DNA of 36,132 nucleotides from Syntrophobacterales bacterium. Lineage in GTDB: Bacteria; Desulfobacterota; Syntrophobacteria; Syntrophobacterales; Thermodesulforhabdaceae. Under the pieces are notes generated by a model that was given only the letters and a program-made list of their open reading frames with translations, did no database searches and was not told where the DNA came from. The number at the start of each line of letters is the position of its first letter. The first letter of the stretch is position 1. The DNA lies in NCBI GenBank assembly GCA_026992355.1, contig JALXAE010000210.1, positions 11,870-48,001 on the forward strand, given 5' to 3'. Position numbers and translations under genes: made by a program. Of the stretch, positions 8,542-17,516 are shown one piece after another.

Positions 8542-8937
8542 TTATTTTTTACTATTAACTCTTTCCATAAACTTACTTCTATTTACAATGAATCTCTCAT
8601 GAATTCCCTCACCTATTTTTTCCTTTTCATCAAAGGCAGTTATTTTAAATGTAAGTTTTTTTCCATCAATTTTTTCCAGTACAGCTTCCGCTTTTACTGC
8701 CATTTTTTCAGGTGTTGCTGCTAAATGTCGAACTTCGATAAAGGTTCCCACGGATGTCTGATCATCGGGGAGAAATTTGCTAACGCAGGCAACGGCGGCT
8801 TCCTCCATTATAGCTATCATGGCAGGGGTAGCAAAAACATGGACATCACCGCTTTTCATTTCTGCAGCGGTTTTGTCCCTTGTTACCTTCCCGGTTGCGG
8901 TTCCTTTAATGCCAGGCTCTAGCTTATGCTCTCCCAT
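8542..8937 (-). CDS. Hotdog-fold thioesterase, FlK (fluoroacetyl-CoA thioesterase)-like
   Basis: VFATPAMIAIMEEAA...TSVGTFIEVRHLAATP matches the FlK-type active-site pattern (Thr, Glu, His). Confidence 0.85.
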   Translation of the reverse strand: MGEHKLEPGIKGTATGKVTRDKTAAEMKSGDVHVFATPAMIAIMEEAAVACVSKFLPDDQTSVGTFIEVRHLAATPEKMAVKAEAVLEKIDGKKLTFKITAFDEKEKIGEGIHERFIVNRSKFMERVNSKK

Positions 8938-9078
8938 TTCATATTCTCCCTTTGGGTTTTTTAATTTAATATTTCTGATCAGGCAAAAAAAGAAAAAATT
9001 AGTTGTAAGGTATTTTTAAGTATCAATTTTTTCATTTCATTTCACCTTTTTTTTACGTAAATACATAGGAAAATTGCT

Positions 9079-9212
9079 CTAAGGCCGCTCTTATATGTTG
9101 AAGAATGTTAGAGATTGTTTCACAATGTCACGTAGGTTGGCGGTCTTAGGCTTTGGGTGTTGAATTTGTCCCTGAGGATTTTGTAACAGTAAACTGGTTT
9201 GCGAACCAGTTT
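9079..9212 (+). promoter_or_regulatory. Candidate structured 5' leader upstream of the panE-like gene
   Basis: CUAAGGCCGC (9079-9088) pairs with GCGGUCUUAG (9140-9149): 10 bp with one G-U. An inner AUUGU-UUC-ACAAU hairpin follows the same arm. A second hairpin, AAACTGGTT-TGCG-AACCAGTTT (9191-9212), sits just upstream of the RBS. Confidence 0.3.
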
Positions 9213-9233
9213 TGCCAGAAGGGGGAGTTTAAA

Positions 9234-10187
9234 ATGAAAATTGGAGTAATGGGCACAGGAGGTGTTGGAGGTTATTTCGGTGCGTTACTTGCCAAAGCAG
9301 GGCAGGATATTCATTTTGTAGCCAGGGGGAAGCATTTGCAGGTTATAGAAGAAGAGGGTTTGAGAATTATCTCTAATGGTAAAACCTTCACCGTGAACAT
9401 ACACGCAACATCTGAACCTCACGAAATCGGCCCAGTGGATCTTTTGCTTTTCTGTGTTAAGTCTTATGATACAGAGTCAGCAGCCAGGTTGATAGAACCC
9501 ATGATTGAAGAAAGCACTATTATTTTGACTATTCAGAATGGAATAGACAACATAGAAAAATTGGCAAAATATTATGAGCTAACCCAGCTTATGGCAGGAA
9601 CAACATTTATTGAATCCATGATTACCTCTCCCGGTGTGATTGTTCATAAGGGGCCGCCTGGACGAATAATTTTTGGTGAGTTAGACGGCTACATTTCTGA
9701 CAGGGGGAAAGAAATAGAAAAAATTTTTCTAGATGCAGGAATAGATGTTAAGTTTACAGATAGGATTCAACAAGTTCTGTGGGAAAAGTTTTTGTTTATT
9801 TGTGGTGTTCATGGGGTGGGTACTGTTTCTAGGTCTTCTATTGGTCAGGTTTTGGCTTGTCCCGAAACCAGAGAGCTTCTCATTGGTATTATGAGAGAAG
9901 TTGAAGCTGTTGCCAGGAAGCGGGGAGTTGATTTGCCCGATGATATAGTTGATAGATCCATGCAGCTAGCTGAATCCTATGATAGAAGATTTCGTCCATC
10001 CATGTTGCGAGACCTTGAATGGAAACGTCCCATTGAAATAGAAGCCCTCAATGGTTTGGTTGTTAAATTAGGAAAGGAACTCGGTGTTAGTACGCCTCTA
10101 AATTTTGCCATATACGCGGCTTTGAAGCTGGAACATCAAAAAATTATCGATCCCTACTGGGCTTCAGTTGTTGAAAAGAGTGGATAG
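9234..10187 (+). CDS. panE: 2-dehydropantoate 2-reductase (ketopantoate reductase) family
   Basis: GVMGTGGVGGYFGALLAKAGQDIHFVARG; CVKSYDTE; IQNGIDN; KFLFICGVHG. GGGGGAG RBS before ATG 9234; the ORF-track start at 9153 is probably an over-extension. Confidence 0.88.
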   Translation: MKIGVMGTGGVGGYFGALLAKAGQDIHFVARGKHLQVIEEEGLRIISNGKTFTVNIHATSEPHEIGPVDLLLFCVKSYDTESAARLIEPMIEESTIILTIQNGIDNIEKLAKYYELTQLMAGTTFIESMITSPGVIVHKGPPGRIIFGELDGYISDRGKEIEKIFLDAGIDVKFTDRIQQVLWEKFLFICGVHGVGTVSRSSIGQVLACPETRELLIGIMREVEAVARKRGVDLPDDIVDRSMQLAESYDRRFRPSMLRDLEWKRPIEIEALNGLVVKLGKELGVSTPLNFAIYAALKLEHQKIIDPYWASVVEKSG

Positions 10188-10249
10188 GAAACATATTTTT
10201 AAAATGGGTTAATCAAGAAATCCATTGTGAGCTTCCGGGTTGTGAGAGT

Positions 10250-10825
10250 ATGAAGGATTACTATAAGATATTAAATGTGCCTCACAATGCTAATGACGAA
10301 ACCATTCATGATGCATATAGAAGAGCTGCAAAAAAATATCATCCTGATGTTGCAGAAACGGGTAATCATGAAAGATTTCTTGAGGTGCGGGAAGCTTATG
10401 AGGTTTTGAGCGATCCTGAAAAACGCAGAAAATATGATCTTGCAAGGAGCAGGGATTATTATAATCGGTGGAGAAATCGGCAATATGGCAGAGTAAGACA
10501 GCCGGATGATGTTAGGGTTGTGAGGGCGGAGCTTATACTGAGCCCATCGGAGGCCTATCGTGGAGGTGTTTTCACAGTAGATGTACCTGTTTTCATTAAA
10601 TGCCCGATTTGTCGGGGTGACTGGTGGTTAAGTTGGCAATGCATAAATTGTTCAGGGCGGGGATTTTTGGCTAAAAGCATGCCTGTAGATGTTAATGTTC
10701 CTCCCAGAGTTATACCCGGCATGATAATATTCCAGAAATTTGAGGATATTACAGGGCAGGAATTTCGATTGGAATTGGTTTGCAAAATCAGACGCCCTTC
10801 AAGGTCAGTTTGGACCTATTGGTAA
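10250..10825 (+). CDS. Short DnaJ-like protein with N-terminal J-domain and reduced zinc-binding region
   Basis: MKDYYKILNVPHNANDETIHDAYRRAAKKYHPD J-domain with HPD. Only two Cys pairs (CPIC, CINC) followed by DnaJ-like SGRGF. Confidence 0.88.
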   Translation: MKDYYKILNVPHNANDETIHDAYRRAAKKYHPDVAETGNHERFLEVREAYEVLSDPEKRRKYDLARSRDYYNRWRNRQYGRVRQPDDVRVVRAELILSPSEAYRGGVFTVDVPVFIKCPICRGDWWLSWQCINCSGRGFLAKSMPVDVNVPPRVIPGMIIFQKFEDITGQEFRLELVCKIRRPSRSVWTYW

Positions 10826-10854
10826 TAGGAGGTATGAGGAATAGGGGTTGAAAT

Positions 10855-11931
10855 ATGTACATTGTTATTATGGCTGGTGGGTCAGGCACGCGGTTTTGGC
10901 CTTTAAGTCGAGAGAGGCGTCCAAAGCAGTTTCTGGACATTATTGGCTGTAGACCTATGTTGCTTCAGACCTACGAGAGGATTCGTTCGGTGGTGGATGA
11001 TTCTTGTGTTTATATTGTCGTAGGTAAAATCCATGAAGAGGAAACAAGGAATTTATTTTTGGATCGTTCCGTCAACATTGTAGTTGAGCCTCAGGGAAAA
11101 AATACTGCTCCCTGTATAGGTCTTGCCGCTCTTTTAATTGATTTTCAAGGGGGAGGCGGTGATCCGATAGCTATTCTTCCTGCCGATCATTATGTGGCTA
11201 AGGAGGATATTTTTAGAAAGGATTTGGAAAAGGCTCTGAAGATTGCTTCCTCTGAGGATTGCATTGTTACCTTGGGTATTATTCCGACAAGACCCGAGAC
11301 AGGGTATGGGTATATTGAACGATTTCCAGGTGAGGTTGATAACGGTGTTTTTAAAGTCAAGTCTTTTGTGGAAAAACCTGATTTTGATTTAGCCTGTGAG
11401 TATTTGAAATCCGGTAACTATTTCTGGAATGCCGGTATTTTTGTTGCGAAGCCATCAGTATTGCTGCATGAGTTTGCCGAATTTATGCCCCACTTCTATG
11501 ATGGGTTGATTGAATTGAAGCAATACATTGGAGAAGATTCCTTTGAAGACAAGCTTGCCGATCTCTACAGCAGAACCGAAAATATATCTTTTGATTATGC
11601 CATAATGGAAAAAACATCCACGCCGGTTTATGTTATTGCTTCTGATTGTGGATGGAGTGATGTTGGTTCATGGTTTAGTTTGTATGAACTTCGTGTTGGA
11701 AAAGAAGGAGATGCTGACAAAAACCTGATTGATGGTGAAGGAGCTTTTTTTGATTCTAAAAGGTGTTTTGTGCTGTCTAGAACTGGTAGATGGGTAAGCC
11801 TTTTAGGGCTTGAAGATGTATTGGTTGTTGACACCAATGATGCAGTTTTAGTTGCTGATCTTGGGAAACATCAGCAAGTCCGGGTGATTACGGAATATTT
11901 AAAAAAACATGGCCCGAAAGAGCTTCTGTAG
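10855..11931 (+). CDS. manC: Mannose-1-phosphate guanylyltransferase
   Basis: MAGGSGTRFWPLSRERRPKQFL; VEPQGKNTAPCIGLAAL; PADHYV; FVEKPD; WNAGIF; DCGWSDVGSW. Confidence 0.93.
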   Translation: MYIVIMAGGSGTRFWPLSRERRPKQFLDIIGCRPMLLQTYERIRSVVDDSCVYIVVGKIHEEETRNLFLDRSVNIVVEPQGKNTAPCIGLAALLIDFQGGGGDPIAILPADHYVAKEDIFRKDLEKALKIASSEDCIVTLGIIPTRPETGYGYIERFPGEVDNGVFKVKSFVEKPDFDLACEYLKSGNYFWNAGIFVAKPSVLLHEFAEFMPHFYDGLIELKQYIGEDSFEDKLADLYSRTENISFDYAIMEKTSTPVYVIASDCGWSDVGSWFSLYELRVGKEGDADKNLIDGEGAFFDSKRCFVLSRTGRWVSLLGLEDVLVVDTNDAVLVADLGKHQQVRVITEYLKKHGPKELL

Positions 11932-12468
11932 ATGGAATGGAGATATTGTCCTCATTGTGGATCCAATCTTAAGTCGCAATATGTTGCACATAAGAAGCGA
12001 CTTATGTGTCCTTCGTGCGATAAGGTTTTTTATAAGAATCCCATTGTTGGAGTAGCTGTGATACTGATTGAGGGTAAGGATATTTTACTGGTAAAGCGTA
12101 AAAATTCTTACACGGGTAAGTGGTGTATTCCGTGTGGTTATGTTGAATGGGATGAGGATATCAGGAGTGCGGCTGTTAGAGAATTTAAAGAAGAAACTGG
12201 AATTGATGTGGAAATTGGTCCAGTTTTTGCCGTGCATTCAAATTTCCATGATCCAGAGAATCAAACTGTAGGGATTTGGTTTTTGGGTAAAAGGCTAGGT
12301 GGGACAATACAGGCGGGATCTGATGCTGAAGAAGCAACCTTTTTCCCTTTGGATTCTCTTCCCGAAGACATGGCTTTCCCTACGGACAGGTTAGTATGTG
12401 AAAAATTGAAAAAGGTTGTTCAGGATACTGGCTTTTTCAAATGCATTGATTTGTTGACAAAAATTTAG
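11932..12468 (+). CDS. Nudix hydrolase with N-terminal zinc ribbon
   Basis: CPHCGSN...[12 protein letters not shown] ribbon, then Nudix box [23 protein letters not shown]. The ATG directly abuts the manC stop codon. Confidence 0.9.
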   Translation: MEWRYCPHCGSNLKSQYVAHKKRLMCPSCDKVFYKNPIVGVAVILIEGKDILLVKRKNSYTGKWCIPCGYVEWDEDIRSAAVREFKEETGIDVEIGPVFAVHSNFHDPENQTVGIWFLGKRLGGTIQAGSDAEEATFFPLDSLPEDMAFPTDRLVCEKLKKVVQDTGFFKCIDLLTKI

Positions 12469-12508
12469 AAAAACTTTTTCTAACCACTTTAACCAAGGGT
12501 GGCTGTCT

Positions 12509-13600
12509 ATGGAAACATGGCTTGTAACTGGTGGAGCCGGGTTTATAGGGGCTAATTTTGTACATTATATGCGAAGCAACTTTCCTCATGTTCGCGTTAT
12601 TAATTTGGATAAGTTGACCTACGCTGGACATCTGGAATCTATCCAAAAATTTCTGGATGATCCCATGCACATTTTTGTTAAAGGCGACATTGGTAACATG
12701 GAACTAGTAAGCTATTTGCTGAGAACTTTTGAAGTTACCAAGATAATAAACTTTGCCGCTGAGTCTCATGTTGATAGGAGCATAGAAGGACCTGCTCTTT
12801 TTGTGCAAACAAATGTTGTTGGTACTTTTAATTTGCTTGAAACTTCACGCCAGTATTGGAACGCACTTCCCGATGATATGAAAAAGCAATTTTTATTTTT
12901 GCATGTATCTACGGATGAAGTTTATGGGTCATTGGGGCAAACAGGCTATTTTACGGAAACAACTAAATATGCTCCGAACAGCCCTTATTCGGCTTCAAAG
13001 GCTGCATCGGACCACTTTGTTCGATCTTATTATAAAACCTATGGATTTCCGACGATTATAACAAATTGTTCCAACAATTACGGTCCTTACCAGTATCCGG
13101 AAAAGCTTATACCTCTTATGATTTTAAATGCAATTGAAGGACTTGAGCTTCCTGTATATGGCGATGGGCTGAATGTAAGAGACTGGTTATATGTTCAGGA
13201 CCACTGTGAAGCATTGTGCGTGGTTGCACAAAATGGTAAGGTTGGCGAACAGTATAACATAGGTGGAGAAAGTGAAAAGACGAATTTAGAAGTCGTTGAA
13301 ATGATATGCTCTCTTATTGAGGAGGTTGTGCCGTTAACAAACAATGAGTTCATAAAAAGGAAAGGTTTGAGCATAAAAAAGTATTCCGATTTGATCCGTT
13401 TTGTTCCTGACAGACCCGGCCATGACAAGCGTTATGCCATGGATATATCGAAAATTAGAAATGAACTAGGATGGAGTCCTAAAGAAACTTTTGAATCTGG
13501 TTTAAGGAAGACAGTGAACTGGTATATTGAAAATATGGATTGGTGTAATAAGGTTACTGAAGGTCTATACGACAGACGAAGGCTTGGACTTTTATCTTGA
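12509..13600 (+). CDS. rfbB: dTDP-glucose 4,6-dehydratase
   Basis: VTGGAGFIGANFVHY; AAESHVDRSI; HVSTDEVYGSLG; SPYSASKAASDHFVR; NCSNNYGPYQYPEKLIPLMI; PDRPGHDKRYAMD. Confidence 0.94.
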   Translation: METWLVTGGAGFIGANFVHYMRSNFPHVRVINLDKLTYAGHLESIQKFLDDPMHIFVKGDIGNMELVSYLLRTFEVTKIINFAAESHVDRSIEGPALFVQTNVVGTFNLLETSRQYWNALPDDMKKQFLFLHVSTDEVYGSLGQTGYFTETTKYAPNSPYSASKAASDHFVRSYYKTYGFPTIITNCSNNYGPYQYPEKLIPLMILNAIEGLELPVYGDGLNVRDWLYVQDHCEALCVVAQNGKVGEQYNIGGESEKTNLEVVEMICSLIEEVVPLTNNEFIKRKGLSIKKYSDLIRFVPDRPGHDKRYAMDISKIRNELGWSPKETFESGLRKTVNWYIENMDWCNKVTEGLYDRRRLGLLS

Positions 13601-13634
13601 TAAAATCTTAACTTAAGCGAGGTGAAGGATTGCT

Positions 13635-14714
13635 GTGAGGGCTTTGATCCTTTCTGGAGGTGCGGGAACCCGTCTTAGACCTTTTACGTATACTGGAGCG
13701 AAGCAGCTAGTTCCCGTAGCCAATAAACCGATACTTTTTTATGTTATTGAAAACATTGTGGCTGCTGGGATTAGCGAAATTGGCATTGTAATTGCCCCTG
13801 AGACGGGAGATGAGGTTAAAAGCAGGGTAGGGGATGGAAGCAGGTGGAATGTAAATATTGAGTATTTTCTTCAAGAAAAACCCCTCGGTTTGGCTCACGC
13901 CGTAATGGTAGCCAGAGATTACCTGATAGATGGTCCTTTTCTCATGTATCTCGGCGATAATTTGATTGGTTCCAGGATTACCAAGGAGGTTGAAGACTTC
14001 AAAGATAACCAGGAACTGTCGGCTTCCATATTCTTGAAACCTGTATCTAATCCTAGAGCCTTTGGTGTTGCCGTAACAGATGAAAGTGGAAGGGTTATCG
14101 ATTTGATAGAAAAGCCCGAAAAGCCACCTTCCAATCTTGCCCTTGTTGGCATATATCTTTTCAGGCCGATGATTTTCGAAGCCATTTCCAATATTAAGCC
14201 TTCCAGACGGGGGGAGCTGGAGATAACGGATGCTATATCATGGTTAATAAAGAATGGTTATAAGGTACAAAGTCATGTTGTAGAGTCATGGTGGCTTGAT
14301 ACTGGTAAAAAAGATGATTTGTTGCTCGCTAATGACATCGTTATGGACGAATGGTTACAAACAGATATACGAGGTTCAGTTGACTCTGGGAGCAGAATAA
14401 CGGGAAGGGTAGTAGTTGGAGAGAATGCAAAAATTGAAGAATCTATTGTGAGAGGTCCTGCGGTGATTGGCGAAGGAGCTCACCTTTTTAAAGCTATTAT
14501 CGGGCCTTTTACGGCTATTGGAGCAGGTGTGAGGATTGAACGGTCTACAGTTGAGCACTGTGTTATCATGGAAGATTGCGTCATTCAGGATGTGCCAAGG
14601 TTGGAACATTCTGTTTTGGGTAGAAGGGTTTATGTAAGGCCAGCTCCGAGAAACCAGGAGTCGTTGTGTCTTATGGTGGGTGACGATTGTGTGGTGGAAA
14701 TTGGTAGAAAATAA
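13635..14714 (+). CDS. Glucose-1-phosphate thymidylyltransferase, long form with C-terminal beta-helix
   Basis: GTG start. LILSGGAGTRLRPFTYTGAKQLVPVANKPIL; YLGDNLI; LIEKPEKP; WWLDTGKKDDLL; C-terminal hexapeptide-like repeats. Confidence 0.9.
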   Translation: MRALILSGGAGTRLRPFTYTGAKQLVPVANKPILFYVIENIVAAGISEIGIVIAPETGDEVKSRVGDGSRWNVNIEYFLQEKPLGLAHAVMVARDYLIDGPFLMYLGDNLIGSRITKEVEDFKDNQELSASIFLKPVSNPRAFGVAVTDESGRVIDLIEKPEKPPSNLALVGIYLFRPMIFEAISNIKPSRRGELEITDAISWLIKNGYKVQSHVVESWWLDTGKKDDLLLANDIVMDEWLQTDIRGSVDSGSRITGRVVVGENAKIEESIVRGPAVIGEGAHLFKAIIGPFTAIGAGVRIERSTVEHCVIMEDCVIQDVPRLEHSVLGRRVYVRPAPRNQESLCLMVGDDCVVEIGRK

Positions 14715-14745
14715 GGACTTAGTTCAAAATTTTGGAGGGTTGTAA

Positions 14746-14943
14746 ATGTTTGGCGAATTTCTGGTTGTAGCTTTGAAAAGAAGTGTTTCTAGTATGCTTC
14801 CCTGGGATATTCCCTGGTATGATCCCAGTCATGCTGTATTCTTTACGGCCTTGTATTCTGTTCTCACAGTGTTAGGGCTGGGTGTTCTGTGGGCATTGGT
14901 GGTTACCATTATGAGGCTGAGAAAGAACGGCGGAGAACATTAG
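14746..14943 (+). CDS. Small single-pass membrane protein, function unknown
   Basis: TTGGAGGG RBS then ATG. 65 aa with one clear TM segment (VLTVLGLGVLWALVVTIM) and a basic C-terminus. Lies within the nucleotide-sugar gene run. Confidence 0.7.
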   Translation: MFGEFLVVALKRSVSSMLPWDIPWYDPSHAVFFTALYSVLTVLGLGVLWALVVTIMRLRKNGGEH

Positions 14944-15008
14944 TTTGCAACCAATTTTTCAATATGAAAGCTTTTGTTTATCCATTCTGGTGTTGAAGGA
15001 GGTGGCGT

Positions 15009-16376
15009 ATGGATCCTAAGGTATTTCGGGAGTACGATATTCGTGGTATCGTGGGTGAACAGATTCTTGATGATGATGTGGTTCTTCTGGGAAAGGCTTA
15101 TGGAACTTACATGTTCAATCAGGGGAAGAGTAAAATCGTTGTTGGTCGTGATTGTCGTTTAAGTTCCGATAGGTTTAGAGATCTACTTATGGAAGGGCTT
15201 TTGTCTTCGGGAATGGACGTTGTAGATCTGGGAATTTGCCCTACGCCAGTTTTTTATTTTGCCATTCGCCACCTTAACAGAGAAGGCGGTGTAATGATTA
15301 CCGCCAGTCACAATCCTCCTGAATATAATGGTTTTAAAATATGTAATGGCTTCGATACCATTTCAGGACCAGAGATTCAGAAGTTGCGCAAAATTATGGA
15401 GGAAGGGAATTTTTGTTCAGGTGATGGAAGGGAGTCTTCCTATGATGTGATAACACCTTACACCGAATTCATTCTTGGTAATATAAAAATGTCCCGTAAA
15501 CTTAGGGTTGGACTTGATGCTGGAAATGCAACTGGAGGGCCGATAGCTTTACCCCTATTACAAAAGCTTGGTTGTGAAGTTTATCCCCTTTACTGTGAAA
15601 TGGATGGAACCTTCCCTAATCATGAACCTGATCCGACTGTTCTGGATAATCTGAGGGATTTGATCGAGCTGGTTAAAAAGGAAAAACTTGATGTGGGGAT
15701 AGCGTACGATGGGGATTGTGACCGCTTGGGTGTAGTGGATCATAACGGAGAAATCGTATATGGCGACAAATTAATGATTATATTTGCCCGGGAAATTTTG
15801 AGCAGAAAACCTGGAGCCGTTTTTATTTCTGAGGTGAAGTGTTCAAAAACCCTTTACGATGATATTGAAAAACATGGCGGCCGAGCGATCATGTGGAAAA
15901 CGGGGCATTCTCTCATAAAGGCTAAAATGAAAGAGGTAAATGCTGATCTCGCTGGTGAAATGAGTGGACACATGTTTTTCAAGGATAGGTATTTCGGCTT
16001 TGATGATGGAATTTATGCGTCATGCAGGTTGCTGGAAATACTTTCGAATACCGGCAAGACAATACCGGAACTTCTGGAGGGGGTGCCGAAAACCTACACA
16101 ACGCCAGAAATTCGTGTTGATTGTCCTGATGAAATAAAGTTCGACGTTGTTGAAAAGGCTAAAGAAATTTTTAAGAAGAAGGGATTGGATATAATTGATG
16201 TAGATGGTGCTAGAATAGTGTTCCCTGATGGTTGGGGTCTTGTTCGAGCTTCCAATACCCAACCGGTTCTGGTTTTGAGATACGAAGCAGATACGCCTGA
16301 ACGATTGGAAGAAATCAGATCAATTGTGGAAGAGACCATAGAAGAGGCCAAAAAACAATTGAGTTCAGGTAAATAG
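15009..16376 (+). CDS. Phosphomannomutase/phosphoglucomutase
   Basis: FREYDIRGIVGEQ; TASHNPPEYNGFK; DGDCDRLGVVD; GEMSGHMFF; RASNTQPVLVLRYEA. Confidence 0.94.
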   Translation: MDPKVFREYDIRGIVGEQILDDDVVLLGKAYGTYMFNQGKSKIVVGRDCRLSSDRFRDLLMEGLLSSGMDVVDLGICPTPVFYFAIRHLNREGGVMITASHNPPEYNGFKICNGFDTISGPEIQKLRKIMEEGNFCSGDGRESSYDVITPYTEFILGNIKMSRKLRVGLDAGNATGGPIALPLLQKLGCEVYPLYCEMDGTFPNHEPDPTVLDNLRDLIELVKKEKLDVGIAYDGDCDRLGVVDHNGEIVYGDKLMIIFAREILSRKPGAVFISEVKCSKTLYDDIEKHGGRAIMWKTGHSLIKAKMKEVNADLAGEMSGHMFFKDRYFGFDDGIYASCRLLEILSNTGKTIPELLEGVPKTYTTPEIRVDCPDEIKFDVVEKAKEIFKKKGLDIIDVDGARIVFPDGWGLVRASNTQPVLVLRYEADTPERLEEIRSIVEETIEEAKKQLSSGK

Positions 16377-16474
16377 TCCGTTGTTTAAAACATGGAGTTA
16401 TTGGGTATCGTAATTTTGGGATTAATGTTTTTGCCTTTGGGATGTAGTTATTAAGGTAGTATGCCCTTTGATGG

Positions 16475-16563
16475 CTGGATGAAAAGATAGTGTGCAGGAA
16501 CAAGATTTATTCTTGATAGGGTACATTCCTCATTGTCGGTTTGCCTGCCCGTGTTTCATCCAG
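16475..16563 (+). ncRNA. Candidate structured RNA element upstream of the PAN-like gene
   Basis: Nested complementarity: CTGGATGAAA (16475-16484)/TTTCATCCAG (16554-16563); GCAGG (16494-16498)/CCTGC (16544-16548); CAAGA (16501-16505)/TCTTG (16511-16515). Confidence 0.3.
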
Positions 16564-16641
16564 TAAATTCGGTTATTTATGTGCATTTGCTTTTAGATCA
16601 TGGAGCATATATTTTGTGAATTAAAAAACTGGAGGTCTGGT

Positions 16642-17463
16642 ATGTTACGGAAAATAGTTGTTGCAATCTTCATCGTTGGATTTTTCGTGTGTTTGCCGGA
16701 AGCGAGTGCGGATGTATTAGGCCATGATATCTATGGTAGGGAAGTGATACTCCATGATGATGGTACTTGGGAATATACGAATAAATCGCTAGATAGCGAA
16801 TGTCGAAAGTATGCTGAGCGCGCAGTTGCCCAGAACCGTACCAATTTAAAGCTACACTGTGGATATACTGGTCCTCGGTGGCACAGTAACTTCAATACTC
16901 ATTACCAGTGGTGTATGCAGGCTAGCCCACAGGCAAGGCTTCATGAAACCAGGGCGCGATCTGAACAACTCGCCGCTTGTTCGCGCAATGTAAATAGCAA
17001 TAAAAGCCGTGAATGTCGAGAGTACGCTAATCGTGCGGTTGCCCAAAACCGTACTAATTTAAAGCTGCATTGTGGGTATACTGGTCCTCGGTGGCACAGT
17101 GACTTCAATACTCATTACCAGTGGTGTATGCAGGCTAGTGCACAGCAAAGGCAGTATGAGACTCGGATGCGATCTGAGCAACTTGCTGCTTGTTCAAACA
17201 AGGGAGGGCCTCCGCAGCGCACTACCACTTATGAAATGAATATTGACCGCATGGGAATGGACTATAAAAATTTTGATTTGCCCGTGGCCGATTATAGATT
17301 ATGTGCAAGAGCCTGCCTAGACGAGGCGAAGTGTAAGGCCTGGACATACGTAAAGCCCAACACAATTCAAGGTCCAAAACCACGTTGTTGGCTCAAATAT
17401 TCTGTTCCATCCAAAGTGAAAAGATCCTGTTGTATATCTGGTGTAATCAAAATTCGTAGGTAG
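16642..17463 (+). CDS. Secreted protein: signal peptide, two ~71-aa Cys-containing repeats, C-terminal PAN/Apple-like domain
   Basis: [23 protein letters not shown] signal peptide with GGAG RBS upstream of ATG 16642. Duplicated module [40 protein letters not shown]...[10 protein letters not shown]-terminal [21 protein letters not shown]...CWLK is PAN/Apple-like. Confidence 0.85.
   Translation: MLRKIVVAIFIVGFFVCLPEASADVLGHDIYGREVILHDDGTWEYTNKSLDSECRKYAERAVAQNRTNLKLHCGYTGPRWHSNFNTHYQWCMQASPQARLHETRARSEQLAACSRNVNSNKSRECREYANRAVAQNRTNLKLHCGYTGPRWHSDFNTHYQWCMQASAQQRQYETRMRSEQLAACSNKGGPPQRTTTYEMNIDRMGMDYKNFDLPVADYRLCARACLDEAKCKAWTYVKPNTIQGPKPRCWLKYSVPSKVKRSCCISGVIKIRR
16795..17206 (+). repeat. Tandem in-frame duplication, 213-bp period
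   Basis: Units begin at 16795 and 17008. TACTGGTCCTCGGTGGCACAGT[A/G]ACTTCAATACTCATTACCAGTGGTGTATGCAGGCTAG is nearly identical in both copies. Confidence 0.95.
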
Positions 17464-17516
17464 ATAAATGGCTAAAATATTATTTTAGGCTTCTGTATAT
17501 TGGGGCTTCGTTTTTA

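Noticed and set aside
9079-9149. 71-nt segment with complementary ends, tRNA-like length
   Set aside because: No TPsiC-like GGTTCGAAT arm, no plausible anticodon stem, and a 10-bp closing stem. Kept only as a candidate leader structure.
9153-9233. N-terminal extension of panE
   Set aside because: The Rossmann motif starts right after ATG 9234, which has a strong RBS; the extension would translate through the hairpin at 9191-9212.
12466-12482. Palindrome TAGAAAAACTTTTTCTA at the end of the Nudix gene
   Set aside because: AT-only arms with a 1-nt centre; too weak to call a terminator within a same-direction gene run.
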